Positions 8,464 through 16,818 of a stretch of DNA of 42,040 nucleotides are shown in pieces (position 1 is the first letter of the stretch; every line of letters starts with the position of its first letter). Under the pieces are notes generated by a model. The model was given only the letters and a program-made list of their open reading frames with translations. It was not told where the DNA came from and ran no database searches. Source of the stretch: Alienimonas chondri (lineage in GTDB: Bacteria; Planctomycetota; Planctomycetia; Planctomycetales; Planctomycetaceae); contig NZ_WTPX01000026.1 of assembly GCF_013036045.1 (NCBI RefSeq), positions 1-42,040 of the forward strand, read 5' to 3'. The position numbers and the translations under genes were made by a program.

Positions 8464-9141
8464 ATGCGACGCTTCGCCCCGCTGCTGACCTCCGCCGCTC
8501 TGCTCGCCTTTGCGCTGACGCCCGTCGCCCAGGCGGACCACCACGAGAAGGACGGCGAGGACGGCTTCACCGTGCTGTTCGACGGCAAGACTCTCGACGG
8601 CTGGGAGCAGCGGAACGGAACCGCGACCTATAAAATCGAAGACGTGGACGGCGCCCCGGCGATCGTCGGTCGCACGGCGAAGGGCAGCCCGAACTCGTTT
8701 CTGTGCACCAAAGAGAAGTACGGCGACTTCATCCTGGAATTTGAAGTGAAGCTGCCGACGAAGAACCTCAACAGCGGCGTGCAGATTCGCTCCAACAGCA
8801 AGGGCGGCACGACGGACGGTCGCGTGAACGGACCGCAGGTCGAGATCGAAAGCAGCCCCGGCGACGCCGGCTATATCTACGGCGAGGCGATGGGCGGCTG
8901 GATGGACCCGCCGAACCAGCACCCCAAGCAGAACACCTTCAAGAACGGCGAATGGAACAAGTTCCGCGTCGAAGCCAAAGGCGACAACGTCCACACCTTC
9001 GTCAACGGCGAGGCCGTCTCCACGCTGCAAAGCGACAAACTGCCGGAGGATGGATTCATCGGCCTGCAGGTGCACAGCTACCGCGGCGACGAGACCGGCG
9101 TCGTCATGTGGCGAAACATTCGCATCAAGCCGTTGAAGTAA
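8464..9141 (+). CDS. Secreted DUF1080 protein (3-keto-disaccharide hydrolase domain, LamG-like fold)
   Basis: 225 residues from ATG 8464, chosen because it begins a good signal peptide (MRRFAPLLTSAALLAFALTPVAQA); an in-frame extension to 8395 adds no signal. The domain begins with FTVLFDGKTLDGWEQ and contains GDFILEFEVKLPTKNLNSGV, IEDVDGAPAIVG, a QVEIES segment and the terminal MWRNIRIKPL, all typical of DUF1080, a jelly-roll domain named for 3-keto-disaccharide hydrolases. It acts outside the cytoplasm, probably on sugars. The gene stands alone between two terminators. A poor promoter-like pair (TTGCAT 8395, ACAATG 8418) precedes it, but I do not call it. Confidence 0.9.
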   Translation: MRRFAPLLTSAALLAFALTPVAQADHHEKDGEDGFTVLFDGKTLDGWEQRNGTATYKIEDVDGAPAIVGRTAKGSPNSFLCTKEKYGDFILEFEVKLPTKNLNSGVQIRSNSKGGTTDGRVNGPQVEIESSPGDAGYIYGEAMGGWMDPPNQHPKQNTFKNGEWNKFRVEAKGDNVHTFVNGEAVSTLQSDKLPEDGFIGLQVHSYRGDETGVVMWRNIRIKPLK

Positions 9142-9176
9142 CCCGGCGACGACCCGTCGACGAGCACGGCATTAAG

Positions 9177-9212
9177 AACGACCCGGACGCGACTGGCGGC
9201 CGGGTCGTTTTC
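9177..9212 (+). terminator. Rho-independent terminator after the DUF1080 gene
   Basis: AACGACCCGG (9177-9186) pairs with CCGGGTCGTT (9200-9209) across a 13-base loop, followed by TTCTTT. It lies 35 bases after the DUF1080 stop. It could also act on the minus-strand DUF2238 gene that ends at 9245. Confidence 0.8.
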
Positions 9213-9244
9213 TTTGATGAACCAATCGCCAGCGGCGGCCGCTC

Positions 9245-9904
9245 TCAAGACGGAGCGGCGGGGCGTGCAACGCGATCCGAACCCGTCCGCCGGGCCAACG
9301 CGACCGATGCCGGCAACGCCAGTAGGGCGCCGAGTCCCGCGAGGAACATGTCCTTCTGGGCGTCCCACTCGTCGCCCTGCAAGCCGTTGTAGCGGTCGGC
9401 GTAAGCTGGGTTGAGGATCGCCGTCAGCGACCACTCGAACACCTCATAGACCGCGGCGATCGCCAACAGCAGGCAAACGCCGAAACCGGTCGCCCAAGCG
9501 GTTTTCATTCCGCCGAACCGGGACGCCAGTTCGCTCGCGATCGGCGCCAGCAGCAGGCCGGAACAAAAGTGAACGAGCCGATCGAAGTGGTTTCGTCCCT
9601 CCGGCCCGCCCAGCGAGAACCACGTCAAATGCTCCCCGCCGGGCACGGTCGAGTAGAGGAACCGGGCCGCGACCGCGTGCAGCAGAAAGAAGACGGCGAC
9701 GCCGGCCGCCGCCGGGCCGGAGATCCACCCCCGCCGTCCGCCCAGCCAAAGCCCTCCGAGCACCAGCGGCGTGGCGAGGTGCTGGAGAAACTGCTCCCAC
9801 GGATGCGGCGGGGCGATCGCGGAGAGAACCGTGATCGCCCCCACCAGCGCCGCGAACCGCCCGGGCCAGGGCGTGGGGGAGCGGTTCGATCGCGGGGAGT
9901 TCAT
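9245..9904 (-). CDS. DUF2238-family integral membrane protein
   Basis: 219 residues from ATG 9904 (MNSPRSNRSPTP); a longer frame to 9955 would run through the hairpin at 9919-9946. Several membrane segments are visible: FAALVGAITVLSAIAPP, LATPLVLGGLWLG, AAGVAVFFLLHAVAARF, RLVHFCSGLLLAPIASEL, WATGFGVCLLLAIAAVYEV and a final MFLAGLGALLALPASVAL. The motifs NHFDRLVHFCSGLL, YEVFEW and GDEWDAQKDM are the signature of DUF2238 (YjdF-like inner membrane proteins). Function is not established. It lies 55 bases downstream of the thioredoxin-YHS gene on the same strand, separated by a hairpin. Confidence 0.85.
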   Translation of the reverse strand: MNSPRSNRSPTPWPGRFAALVGAITVLSAIAPPHPWEQFLQHLATPLVLGGLWLGGRRGWISGPAAAGVAVFFLLHAVAARFLYSTVPGGEHLTWFSLGGPEGRNHFDRLVHFCSGLLLAPIASELASRFGGMKTAWATGFGVCLLLAIAAVYEVFEWSLTAILNPAYADRYNGLQGDEWDAQKDMFLAGLGALLALPASVALARRTGSDRVARPAAPS

Positions 9905-9918
9905 CCCCCCACCCTGAC

Positions 9919-9946
9919 CGTCCCTTGCCCTGACCGGCAAGGGACG
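9919..9946 (-). terminator. Hairpin between thioredoxin-YHS gene and DUF2238 gene
   Basis: CGTCCCTTGCC (9919-9929) pairs perfectly with 9936-9946, loop CTGACC. It sits directly after the thioredoxin-YHS stop. There is no T-tract on either side, so it may be an attenuator or RNA-stability hairpin rather than a full terminator. Confidence 0.5.
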
Positions 9947-9958
9947 AACGCTCACGCT

Positions 9959-11038
9959 TTAGGAACCCATCAACGGGTCGTCGTCCGTCTCAGCAGCGGT
10001 CTTCGCGACATCCGCGGCGCTCGGGTAGATCCGCTGCGGCAAGGCGTGGCCGGCCGGGTCGGCGATAAACGCCTTGCGGCTCGCTTCGGTGGCGTGCAAA
10101 TACAGGTTCCCTTCGTAGAACGCCGCGAACTCCGCCCGCCCCGGCACCGCGCGGGCGGTGGTGGAGAGCAGGTGCGGGTCGTACCCGCTGAGCTGCGGGG
10201 CGTACCGGCTGGGGTTCGCACGGAACTTGGCCAGCGTCGCGGCGTCCTTCAGGTGATAGGCGACGCCGCCGAAACTCCAGGCGAACTTCGCCTCGCCCTT
10301 TTCCCACACGCGGCCGTCGATCAGCGAGACCGGGCAGTACCCCTTCAGACCCAGTTCGATGCACCCGGGACCGCGGCGACGGGCCCATTCTTCCAGCAAT
10401 TCGGCCGGATCGCCCGGCTCGCATTTGGGACATTCGAGCAGGTCGGCGGCGTCGGTGGCGGGCAGGTGAGCCGCGACGCGGGAGAGGCGACCGGCGTACC
10501 CCGCCGCGTCGGTCGGACCGACGGCCCGCGTGAGCAGGGTGCCGTCCGCCTGCAGGAAGACATCTGCCGGCAGCGCCGTCACGCCGAACTCCTCGGCGAG
10601 GTCTTCGTGTTCGTCCACATCCACTTTGACGCCCACCACACCGTCGCCGCCCAGTTGGGCCAGCACGGCCGGATCGCCGAGCACATTGTGCTCCATCTCC
10701 TGGCAGGGCCGGCACCATTCCGCATGAAAGTGCAGCACGACCGGGCGGCCCGTGGCGCCGGCGGTGACGCGGGCGGTCTCGACGTCCTCGACCCAACAGC
10801 CGGGCTGCGGTTTGCCGTCCGGCTCCGCTTCGGCGATCGTCGATCCGATGCCCGCCGGCCGCAGGGTTGTTTCGGGGGCGACGGTCGAAACGCTCGGCCG
10901 ATACCCGGCGGTTCGCTCGGCGGGCGGTTTTTCGCCGGCGACGAGGGACGAGGCGCTGAGAACGGTCATCGTCGCGACGGACGAGACGGCCCAGCGGGAG
11001 AAGCGGGGAACGGGGGGCATGCCGAGGCGGTACCGCAT
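9959..11038 (-). CDS. Secreted thioredoxin-fold protein with C-terminal YHS domain
   Basis: 359 residues. An N-terminal hydrophobic signal (WAVSSVATMTVLSASSLVAG, about 16-35) exports it; the start may be Met1 (11038) or Met7 (11020), neither with a good ribosome site. The thioredoxin domain (about 80-195) has VLHFHAEWCRPCQEME with redox cysteines C109 and C112, and the cis-proline region FGVTALPADVFLQ. The C-terminal part (about 230-300) starts GLKGYCPVSLIDG and includes FGGVAYHLKD, the YHS domain often linked to metal binding. Expected role is thiol-disulfide exchange, perhaps coupled to metal handling, outside the cytoplasm; the fusion recurs in planctomycetes but is uncharacterised. CPKC at about 212-215 could be a second redox or metal site. 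Confidence 0.85.
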   Translation of the reverse strand: MRYRLGMPPVPRFSRWAVSSVATMTVLSASSLVAGEKPPAERTAGYRPSVSTVAPETTLRPAGIGSTIAEAEPDGKPQPGCWVEDVETARVTAGATGRPVVLHFHAEWCRPCQEMEHNVLGDPAVLAQLGGDGVVGVKVDVDEHEDLAEEFGVTALPADVFLQADGTLLTRAVGPTDAAGYAGRLSRVAAHLPATDAADLLECPKCEPGDPAELLEEWARRRGPGCIELGLKGYCPVSLIDGRVWEKGEAKFAWSFGGVAYHLKDAATLAKFRANPSRYAPQLSGYDPHLLSTTARAVPGRAEFAAFYEGNLYLHATEASRKAFIADPAGHALPQRIYPSAADVAKTAAETDDDPLMGS

Positions 11039-11457
11039 ACGGAGTCTGCTCGCGTTCGGGAGAGAAGGCCGCCCCGGTCCTTGGGGCGAAAGAGGCAGTC
11101 CAGGGCGACCTGGCAGGTTGTGCGGGTCGCAAAGCTGAGTTTGATTGGCGGGGACGATACGGTTCCGCGCGACGCATGCAACCGAATGATGGGCGTTTTC
11201 CCGAGCGGCCCCGCAGGGGCGCCCTCTGCGGGGGCTGCTGGAATTGCCGAAGGTCTTGCTGGTTCAGGCTCTACGGCTGATCGAACTTCTCATCACGGGA
11301 CCGGAATTTCTTTTCGAGCGAGCCGCCGGATCGCATCAGGGAACGCGGATCAAACCGCTTTCGCGAACGCGACCCAGTGCGGTTGCGAGTCTGACGGACG
11401 AACCGAAGATGTCGGCGCGTCCCGCTCTCCCGTATCCGTTCCGATCGCCCGATCCGC
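11039..11457. other. 419-bp intergenic region between divergent genes
   Basis: It separates the minus-strand thioredoxin-YHS gene from plus-strand gpmI and must hold both promoters. No convincing -35/-10 pair is visible. It contains a hairpin in which CCCCGCAG (11209-11216) pairs with CTGCGGGG (11226-11233); the loop holds the palindrome GGGCGCCC. Frames across it are Arg-rich and unlike coding sequence. No known riboswitch was recognised. Confidence 0.5.
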
Positions 11458-13071
11458 ATGTCCGCCTCGCACCGCCCCGTCGTTTTGATCATTCGCGACG
11501 GATGGGGCCATAACCCTCGGGCCGATCAGGACTTCTGCGACGCCACCGTGCAAGCCGCCACCCCGGTCGGCGATCGTTTGCTGGCGGACTACCCGCACGT
11601 GCAAATCAAGACCAGCGGCACCGACGTCGGCCTCCCTCCCGGCGTGATGGGGAACAGCGAGGTCGGCCACCAGAACCTCGGCGCCGGGCGGATCGTCGAC
11701 CAGGAACTGATGCGGATTACCAACGCGGTGGCGAGCGGAGCGTTTCTGGAAAACCCCCGATTGCTGGAAGCGGTCAACCGGGCGAAGAGTTCCGGCAAGG
11801 TCGTGCACCTGCTGGGCCTGCTGAGCGACGGCGGCGTGCATAGCCACATCGACCATTGTCTGGCTCTGATCGATCTGTGTGCGCAGGCCGATCTGCCCAA
11901 GGATCAACTCGCGGTGCACGTCATCACGGACGGTCGGGACACCGCCCCGACCGGCGGCGCCGGCTACGTCGCCAGGGTCGAAGAGAAACTGGCCGACCTG
12001 AACTTCCCGCCGGTCGCCAGCGTGGTCGGTCGGTTCTATGCGATGGACCGCGACTTCCGTTGGGATCGCGTGCAAAAGGCGTACGACCTGTTAGTCGGCC
12101 GCGGCGGGGATCCCGGGGAGAGCGCCGGCGCCGTGCTGGCGAATTACTACGAGAACCCCACCGAGCCGGAGCGATTCGGCGACGAGTTCGTCGCCCCGCA
12201 CTACACGGACTATTCGGAGGGCGCCGGCCCTCTGAACGGCGGACGCATCGCCGACGGGGACTCCGTCATCTTCTATAACTTTCGCGGCGATCGCCCGCGG
12301 GAGATCACCAAGGCGTTCGTGCTCAGCGACGCCGAGTGGGCGGACATCAAGGGCGGGGGCTTCGACCGCAAACCCGTGCCGAGCGACCTCTATTTCTGCA
12401 CGATGGCCCGCTACGAGACGGGCTTGGAAACGGAGGTCGCCTTCGAGAAACCGCCCAAAATGGAGGGCATCCTCGGCGACGCCGTCAGCGCCGCGGGCCT
12501 CACGCAGTATCGCTGCGCGGAAAGCGAGAAGGCCCCGCACGTGACCTTTTTCTTCAACGACTATCGGGAAGAGCCGTTCACCGGCGAGGTCCAGCAGGAA
12601 ATCCCCAGCCCCCGCGACGTGAGCACCTACGATCAAAAGCCTGAGATGAGCGCCCGCGGCGTGACGGACGCCGTCTTGAACGTCATCAACAACAGCGAAG
12701 CGGACTTCGTGCTGGTCAATTACGCCAACGGCGACATGGTCGGCCACACCGGCGTGTTGGAGGCCGCGGTGAAGGCGGTGGAGGTGGTCGACGGCTGCGT
12801 CGGCGAGATCGTCGACGCCACGCTGGCGAAGGGCGGGGCGCTGGTCGTCACCGCGGACCACGGCAACTGCGAGCAGATGGTGGACATCGAGTCCGGCCGC
12901 CCGCACACCGCCCACACGACCTACGACGTGGACTGCGTCGTCGTCGCGAGTGACGTCGAAGGTCGGAGGTTGCGAGAGGGCGGCCGCTTGGCCGACGTCG
13001 CCCCCACCGTGCTGGACCTGATGGGCGTGTCGAAGCCCGAGATGATGACCGGCGAGAGCCTGCTGGCGTGA
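11458..13071 (+). CDS. gpmI: 2,3-bisphosphoglycerate-independent phosphoglycerate mutase
   Basis: 537 residues, normal or slightly long for the family. Cytosolic glycolytic/gluconeogenic enzyme interconverting 3- and 2-phosphoglycerate using two Mn2+ ions and a phosphoserine. Visible active-site elements: first metal Asp14 in VLIIRDGWGHNP, nucleophile Ser67 in GVMGNSEVGH, LLSDGGVHSHIDH, ITDGRDTAPTGG, FFFNDYREEPFTGE, IPSPRDVSTYDQKPEMSA, NYANGDMVGHTG and TADHGNCEQM near the C-terminus. It is preceded by a 386-base-plus gap and followed by convergent minus-strand genes, so it is monocistronic. Confidence 0.97.
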   Translation: MSASHRPVVLIIRDGWGHNPRADQDFCDATVQAATPVGDRLLADYPHVQIKTSGTDVGLPPGVMGNSEVGHQNLGAGRIVDQELMRITNAVASGAFLENPRLLEAVNRAKSSGKVVHLLGLLSDGGVHSHIDHCLALIDLCAQADLPKDQLAVHVITDGRDTAPTGGAGYVARVEEKLADLNFPPVASVVGRFYAMDRDFRWDRVQKAYDLLVGRGGDPGESAGAVLANYYENPTEPERFGDEFVAPHYTDYSEGAGPLNGGRIADGDSVIFYNFRGDRPREITKAFVLSDAEWADIKGGGFDRKPVPSDLYFCTMARYETGLETEVAFEKPPKMEGILGDAVSAAGLTQYRCAESEKAPHVTFFFNDYREEPFTGEVQQEIPSPRDVSTYDQKPEMSARGVTDAVLNVINNSEADFVLVNYANGDMVGHTGVLEAAVKAVEVVDGCVGEIVDATLAKGGALVVTADHGNCEQMVDIESGRPHTAHTTYDVDCVVVASDVEGRRLREGGRLADVAPTVLDLMGVSKPEMMTGESLLA

Positions 13072-13075
13072 CCGC

Positions 13076-13453
13076 TCATGCGTTGAGGAACCCGTACCAG
13101 ACGAACCCCGCCAGGGCGGCGATGAAACCGACGAGGCTCGCTAACTTCCCGAGGGCGCCGTACCCGTGATAGTGCGGGTGCGGCGTCCAGAAGAAGTGGG
13201 CGTGAAGGAACGCGGCTCCCGCGAGCGCCGCGCCGGCGAGGCACGCCGCTTCGGCGCCGTGCAGTTCGGTCCATCGCAACGGTCGACCGGCGACGAACGG
13301 CGCGCGGCCGGCCCACAGCCACTGTACCGCGTGCAATCCGAGGATCGACGGAGTCAAAGCGCCCGCGATCCACCGAGAGACCGGATGGTCCGGCGCCTCC
13401 TCGCCCAGCGATTCGACAGCGTCGACGAAGCGTTCAGAGTCACGGCGGAGCAT
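13076..13453 (-). CDS. Small integral membrane protein, function unknown
   Basis: 125 residues from ATG 13453 (MLRRDSERF); an in-frame TTG at 13513 would add 20 residues. Three probable membrane segments are ALTPSILGLHAVQWLWAG, AACLAGAALAGAAFLHAHFF and LASLVGFIAALAGFVWYGF. Between the second and third lies a His/aromatic stretch (HAHFFWTPHPHYHGYG), which could bind a metal but has no recognised signature. I do not recognise the family. Its stop lies 4 bases from that of gpmI (convergent), and its start faces the DUF2071 gene. Confidence 0.65.
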   Translation of the reverse strand: MLRRDSERFVDAVESLGEEAPDHPVSRWIAGALTPSILGLHAVQWLWAGRAPFVAGRPLRWTELHGAEAACLAGAALAGAAFLHAHFFWTPHPHYHGYGALGKLASLVGFIAALAGFVWYGFLNA

Positions 13454-13566
13454 CGGGCTGGGGGCTTGCGGAGCGGTATGGCCCTCAACGTGCAGCGAAC
13501 CCGAACGGTTCAAGTCGGACGATCCGGTCCGCGTTGGATGCTCGACGGGATCGCGGACATTGGGGT

Positions 13567-14352
13567 GTGACCGAGCCGACTTCCGCCCCCGTCGACCGCC
13601 TCGCCCCCGCCCGCCGTCCGGCGGGGCGGCCGGTGGGCTATCAGCAGTGGCGGCATCTCACGTTTCTTCACTGGCGCGTTCCGCCGGAGCAGGTTCGCTC
13701 CAAGCTGCCGAGGGGAATGGAACTCGACACCTTCGACGGCTCCGCATGGATCGGCTTGGTGCCGTTTCTGATGGACGGCGTGCGGCCGCGGTGGGCGCCC
13801 GCGGTCCCGGGCGTCTCCCGGTTCCCGGAGACCAACGTGCGCACCTACGTCACCCGAGTGAACGGCGAGGGCGAGTGGGAACCGGGCGTCTACTTCTTCA
13901 GCCTCGACGCGGCCAAGTGGCCCGCGGTGCTGATCGCCCGCACGGTTTGGAGCCTGCCGTACTTTCGGGCGACGATGTCCGTCGACCGCGACGGCGATCG
14001 GGCGCTCTACCGAAGCCGGCGCCTGTGGCCGGGACCGCGCGGGGCGGGGGGGAGAATTGAAGTGACGGCGGCCGGTCCGCCGGCCCCGGCGCTACCGGGG
14101 ACGCTCGATCACTTTCTCGCGGAGCGCTACCTGCTGTTCACCTCTGCCCGGGGAGCGATCCTCCGTGGGCAGGTGCATCACACGCCCTATCCGCTGCGAT
14201 CAGCACAGGCCGATCAGCTCGACGATTCGCTGGTCGCGGCGGCGGGATTCGCGGGGCTTTCCGGTTCGGAAGAAACGACCGGTCGTCCGCCGGATCACGT
14301 CTGCTTCAGCGAGGGCGTGGACGTGGAAATCTTCCAACTTCGCCGGGGCTGA
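13567..14352 (+). CDS. DUF2071 family protein (YqjF-like)
   Basis: 261 residues from GTG 13567 (VTEPTSAPVDRL); an in-frame ATG at 13534 is possible. Characteristic DUF2071 segments are WRHLTFLHWRVPPEQVRSKL, PRGMELDTFDGSAWIGLVPF, NVRTYVTRVNGEGEW, GVYFFSLDAAKWPAV, LPYFRATMSV and LDHFLAERYLLF, with the terminal CFSEGVDVEIFQLRR. The family resembles acetoacetate-decarboxylase-like folds and has no settled role; cytosolic since no signal or membrane segment is present. It ends 25 bases before the convergent DUF2062 gene. Confidence 0.88.
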   Translation: MTEPTSAPVDRLAPARRPAGRPVGYQQWRHLTFLHWRVPPEQVRSKLPRGMELDTFDGSAWIGLVPFLMDGVRPRWAPAVPGVSRFPETNVRTYVTRVNGEGEWEPGVYFFSLDAAKWPAVLIARTVWSLPYFRATMSVDRDGDRALYRSRRLWPGPRGAGGRIEVTAAGPPAPALPGTLDHFLAERYLLFTSARGAILRGQVHHTPYPLRSAQADQLDDSLVAAAGFAGLSGSEETTGRPPDHVCFSEGVDVEIFQLRRG

Positions 14353-14377
14353 CGGGGTCGAAAGCAGTCGGGGCGGT

Positions 14378-15067
14378 TCAGGCCCGCCGCGCCCGCCACT
14401 TCACAACCAGCCACCGCGTAACCGGGTAGCTCACCAGCGCGCACGCCGTGCCGACCACCACCGAGCCGATCAACATCGGCCAGCCGACCCGCAACACCAG
14501 CCCCTTCACGGTGGTCCACCACTCCGACAGGCTCTCGTATTCCAGGACGGCCGCGAGTTCGGACTTCGTCAGGTCGCCGTGCATGAACAGCGTGCCGACT
14601 TCGTAGTCGAACCAGTATATCGCCAGCATCGTCAGGGGATTTGAGATATACACCGTGACCAGCGACGCCTTCACGTTGAAGTTGAAGAACGGCTTGCACA
14701 GGTAATAAAATCCCACCACCAGCATCATCTGGACGCCCACCGTCGGCGTCATTCCCCAAAAAAAGCCCACGGCGACGCCCATCGCGATTTGATGCGGCGT
14801 GTCGTCGAGGCCGAGGATGTAGTTCAGCAGCGTCCGCGGGCTGCTCCACCATCGCAGCTTCTGCTCCGTCGGGGCGGATTCCGCGGGAGGATCGTCGGAG
14901 GAGACGGGCGCCGCGTCTTCGTCGGGGATCAGTCCGTGAGGGGGGGCGAGTTCTCCCGGCGGAATCGGGGGCGCCGGATGATGGGCGACGGAGGCAGACG
15001 TCGACGCGGGCGGGGCGGACCGATCCTCCCGATGCCCGGCGGAAGTGCGGGGAGCCGGGGCGGTCAT
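14378..15067 (-). CDS. DUF2062 membrane protein
   Basis: 229 residues from ATG 15067 (MTAPAPRTSAGH); frames extending further upstream are Arg/Pro-rich and lack support. The first 80 residues are Pro/Ala/Ser-rich and probably disordered and cytosolic. The DUF2062 domain follows: LLNYILGLDDTPHQIAMGV, FFWGMTPTVGVQMML, a membrane segment VVGFYYLCKPFFNF, and the conserved YISNPLTMLAIYWFDYEVG. A last membrane segment is near VGWPMLIGSVVVGTACALVS. Function is unknown; the DUF2062-like TIGR03546 protein at 21763-22311 is a distant relative in the same window. Divergent from the FGE-like lipoprotein gene. Confidence 0.88.
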   Translation of the reverse strand: MTAPAPRTSAGHREDRSAPPASTSASVAHHPAPPIPPGELAPPHGLIPDEDAAPVSSDDPPAESAPTEQKLRWWSSPRTLLNYILGLDDTPHQIAMGVAVGFFWGMTPTVGVQMMLVVGFYYLCKPFFNFNVKASLVTVYISNPLTMLAIYWFDYEVGTLFMHGDLTKSELAAVLEYESLSEWWTTVKGLVLRVGWPMLIGSVVVGTACALVSYPVTRWLVVKWRARRA

Positions 15068-15375
15068 GAGCACGGGGGAGCCTGTCGGAACGGACGGCAC
15101 GGGAAGGGGAGTGCCGTGGGAGCCCGCAGGCGGGGCGTCGAACCGTCGGCGGGCGGCGGAAGACGAGGGGCAACCGGGGCGGCGGACGATTCTAACGCCT
15201 GTCCGGCTCCCCGACGCCCTTCGATCGCCGCTTTGCCCGCGGACGACCCCGACGCGTACGATGGCGCCGGCGCCACCTGCACCGAAGCCGCCCCGGCATC
15301 GATTCAAACGGCGCTCGACGGATCACCCCGTCGCCGTCGCCCGATGCGACCGGCCCCCGTTCATTTTCTTCCCAG
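15068..15375. other. 308-bp divergent intergenic region
   Basis: Lies between the starts of the DUF2062 gene (minus) and the FGE-like gene (plus) and must contain both promoters. I see no convincing promoter, repeat, RNA or short gene. Open frames here are Arg/Pro-rich in both directions. Confidence 0.45.
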
Positions 15376-16686
15376 ATGAGTCCGCCCGTGCCACGCCCCC
15401 GCTCTCGCGCCGCCGCGGTTCTCCTCGCCCCGCTGCTTGGCGCGCTGCCCCTCGCCCTGACCGGCTGCGAAGAGACGGACGCCGCCGTCGCCGCGCCGGC
15501 GATCGAGTCGTCGTCGCAGCTGGCGGCCGCCGTGGATACGCCCGAATTATCGAAGCCTGCCCCGATCGACGCCGCGATCGACCCCGAGACGATCGCGGCC
15601 CTGGAACGCGACGGCCTGGTCGCGATCCCCGGCGGATCGTTTTCGATGGGGACGGAGAATCCCCCCCGGCTGCACACGGACGAATCGCCCGTCCATACCG
15701 TGACGCTCTCGCCGTTCTGGATGGACGCGACGGAGGTCACCAACGATCAGTTTGCGGAGTTCGTCGCCGCGACCGGCTACGTCACCGCCGCGGAGAAGCC
15801 CATCACCCGGGAAGATCTGGAGGGGATGGTGCCGGAGGATTTCCTCGCCCAGATCCCCGAAGGGGGGATTGAACCGGGCAGCATCTGCCTCAGCCCGACT
15901 TTCGACCCGCGGATGGCTTTAAAGATCGGTCAGGATCCCAACCTGGTCGTCGCCGCGGGCGTCTGGCAGATGCAGAACGGCGCCGACTGGCGGCACCCGG
16001 AAGGGCCGGATTCCGACCTCGAAGGGAAGGGCGATCATCCGGTCGTGCACGTCTCCTGGAACGACGCCGTCGCCTACGCCGAATGGGCCGGCAAGACGCT
16101 GCCGACCGAGGCTCAGTGGGAATACGCCGCCCGCGGCGGGCACAAGGGGAGAGAGTTCCCGTGGGGCGACGAACTCGTCCCGACCGACGCCGAGGGCGAA
16201 GAGGATCACCGGGCGAACGTCTACCAGGGCCGCTTCCCGTTTGAAGACGCCGGCGACGACGGCTTTGAAGTCGGGACCAGCCCGGTCAAAGCCTATTCGC
16301 CCAACGATTACGGCCTGTACGCCGTCAGCGGCAACGTCTGGGAGTGGTGCCGCGACTGGTATCGCGCGGATTATTACCAGACCAGCCCAAGCAAGAACCC
16401 CCGCGGTCCGGCCAGCAGTCTCGACCCCAACGAGCCCAACGTTCCCAAACGCATCCAGCGGGGCGGCAGCTTCCTGTGCAGCGACAACTACTGCACCGGC
16501 TATCGGGTCGCGAGCCGGATGAAGGGCGACCCCGGCACCGGCAGCTTCCACTGCGGCTTCCGCTGCGTCGTGGAGGATGTCGAGAAATGGAAGGCCGCTC
16601 CGCAACGGACCGCGAAGGCCGAATCGGCCGAACCAAGCGTCGATTCGAACGAGGAATCCAGCGAAGAGCCGAGCGAGAACGGCTGA
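15376..16686 (+). CDS. Lipoprotein with formylglycine-generating-enzyme (SUMF1) domain
   Basis: 436 residues. The N-terminus is a lipoprotein signal with lipobox LTGC (Cys31), so the mature protein is predicted to be membrane-anchored outside the cytoplasm. The SUMF1/FGE domain runs from about 80 to 395: LVAIPGGSFSMGTE, DESPVHTVTLSPFWMDATEV, HPVVHVSWNDAVAYAEWAGK, LPTEAQWEYAARGG, GNVWEWCRDWY and RGGSFLCSDNYC. Cys368 and Cys373 in that last motif have the spacing of the two catalytic copper-binding cysteines of FGE, which many SUMF1-domain relatives lack. FGE oxidises the Cys of CxPSR in sulfatases to formylglycine. The C-terminal 40 residues are acidic and Ser-rich. Alternatives: a related hydroxylase or nonenzymatic SUMF1 protein. 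Confidence 0.9.
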   Translation: MSPPVPRPRSRAAAVLLAPLLGALPLALTGCEETDAAVAAPAIESSSQLAAAVDTPELSKPAPIDAAIDPETIAALERDGLVAIPGGSFSMGTENPPRLHTDESPVHTVTLSPFWMDATEVTNDQFAEFVAATGYVTAAEKPITREDLEGMVPEDFLAQIPEGGIEPGSICLSPTFDPRMALKIGQDPNLVVAAGVWQMQNGADWRHPEGPDSDLEGKGDHPVVHVSWNDAVAYAEWAGKTLPTEAQWEYAARGGHKGREFPWGDELVPTDAEGEEDHRANVYQGRFPFEDAGDDGFEVGTSPVKAYSPNDYGLYAVSGNVWEWCRDWYRADYYQTSPSKNPRGPASSLDPNEPNVPKRIQRGGSFLCSDNYCTGYRVASRMKGDPGTGSFHCGFRCVVEDVEKWKAAPQRTAKAESAEPSVDSNEESSEEPSENG

Positions 16687-16818
16687 CGCCGCTGGTTCCT
16701 CGGGCGAGCGGGGCGAAGCCGTTCCCGCTGCCCGAGTCGCTCACTACACTCCCGGCCACGTCGCTCGCTTCGCCCGCGTTCGTCTCTCCGCGTCCCGCTT
16801 CGCCCCGCCGCCCGCGTT

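Noticed and set aside
9569-11488. Long plus-strand frame opposite the DUF2238 and thioredoxin-YHS genes
   Set aside because: Arg-rich with no motif; opposite strand has WCRPC and DUF2238 signatures.
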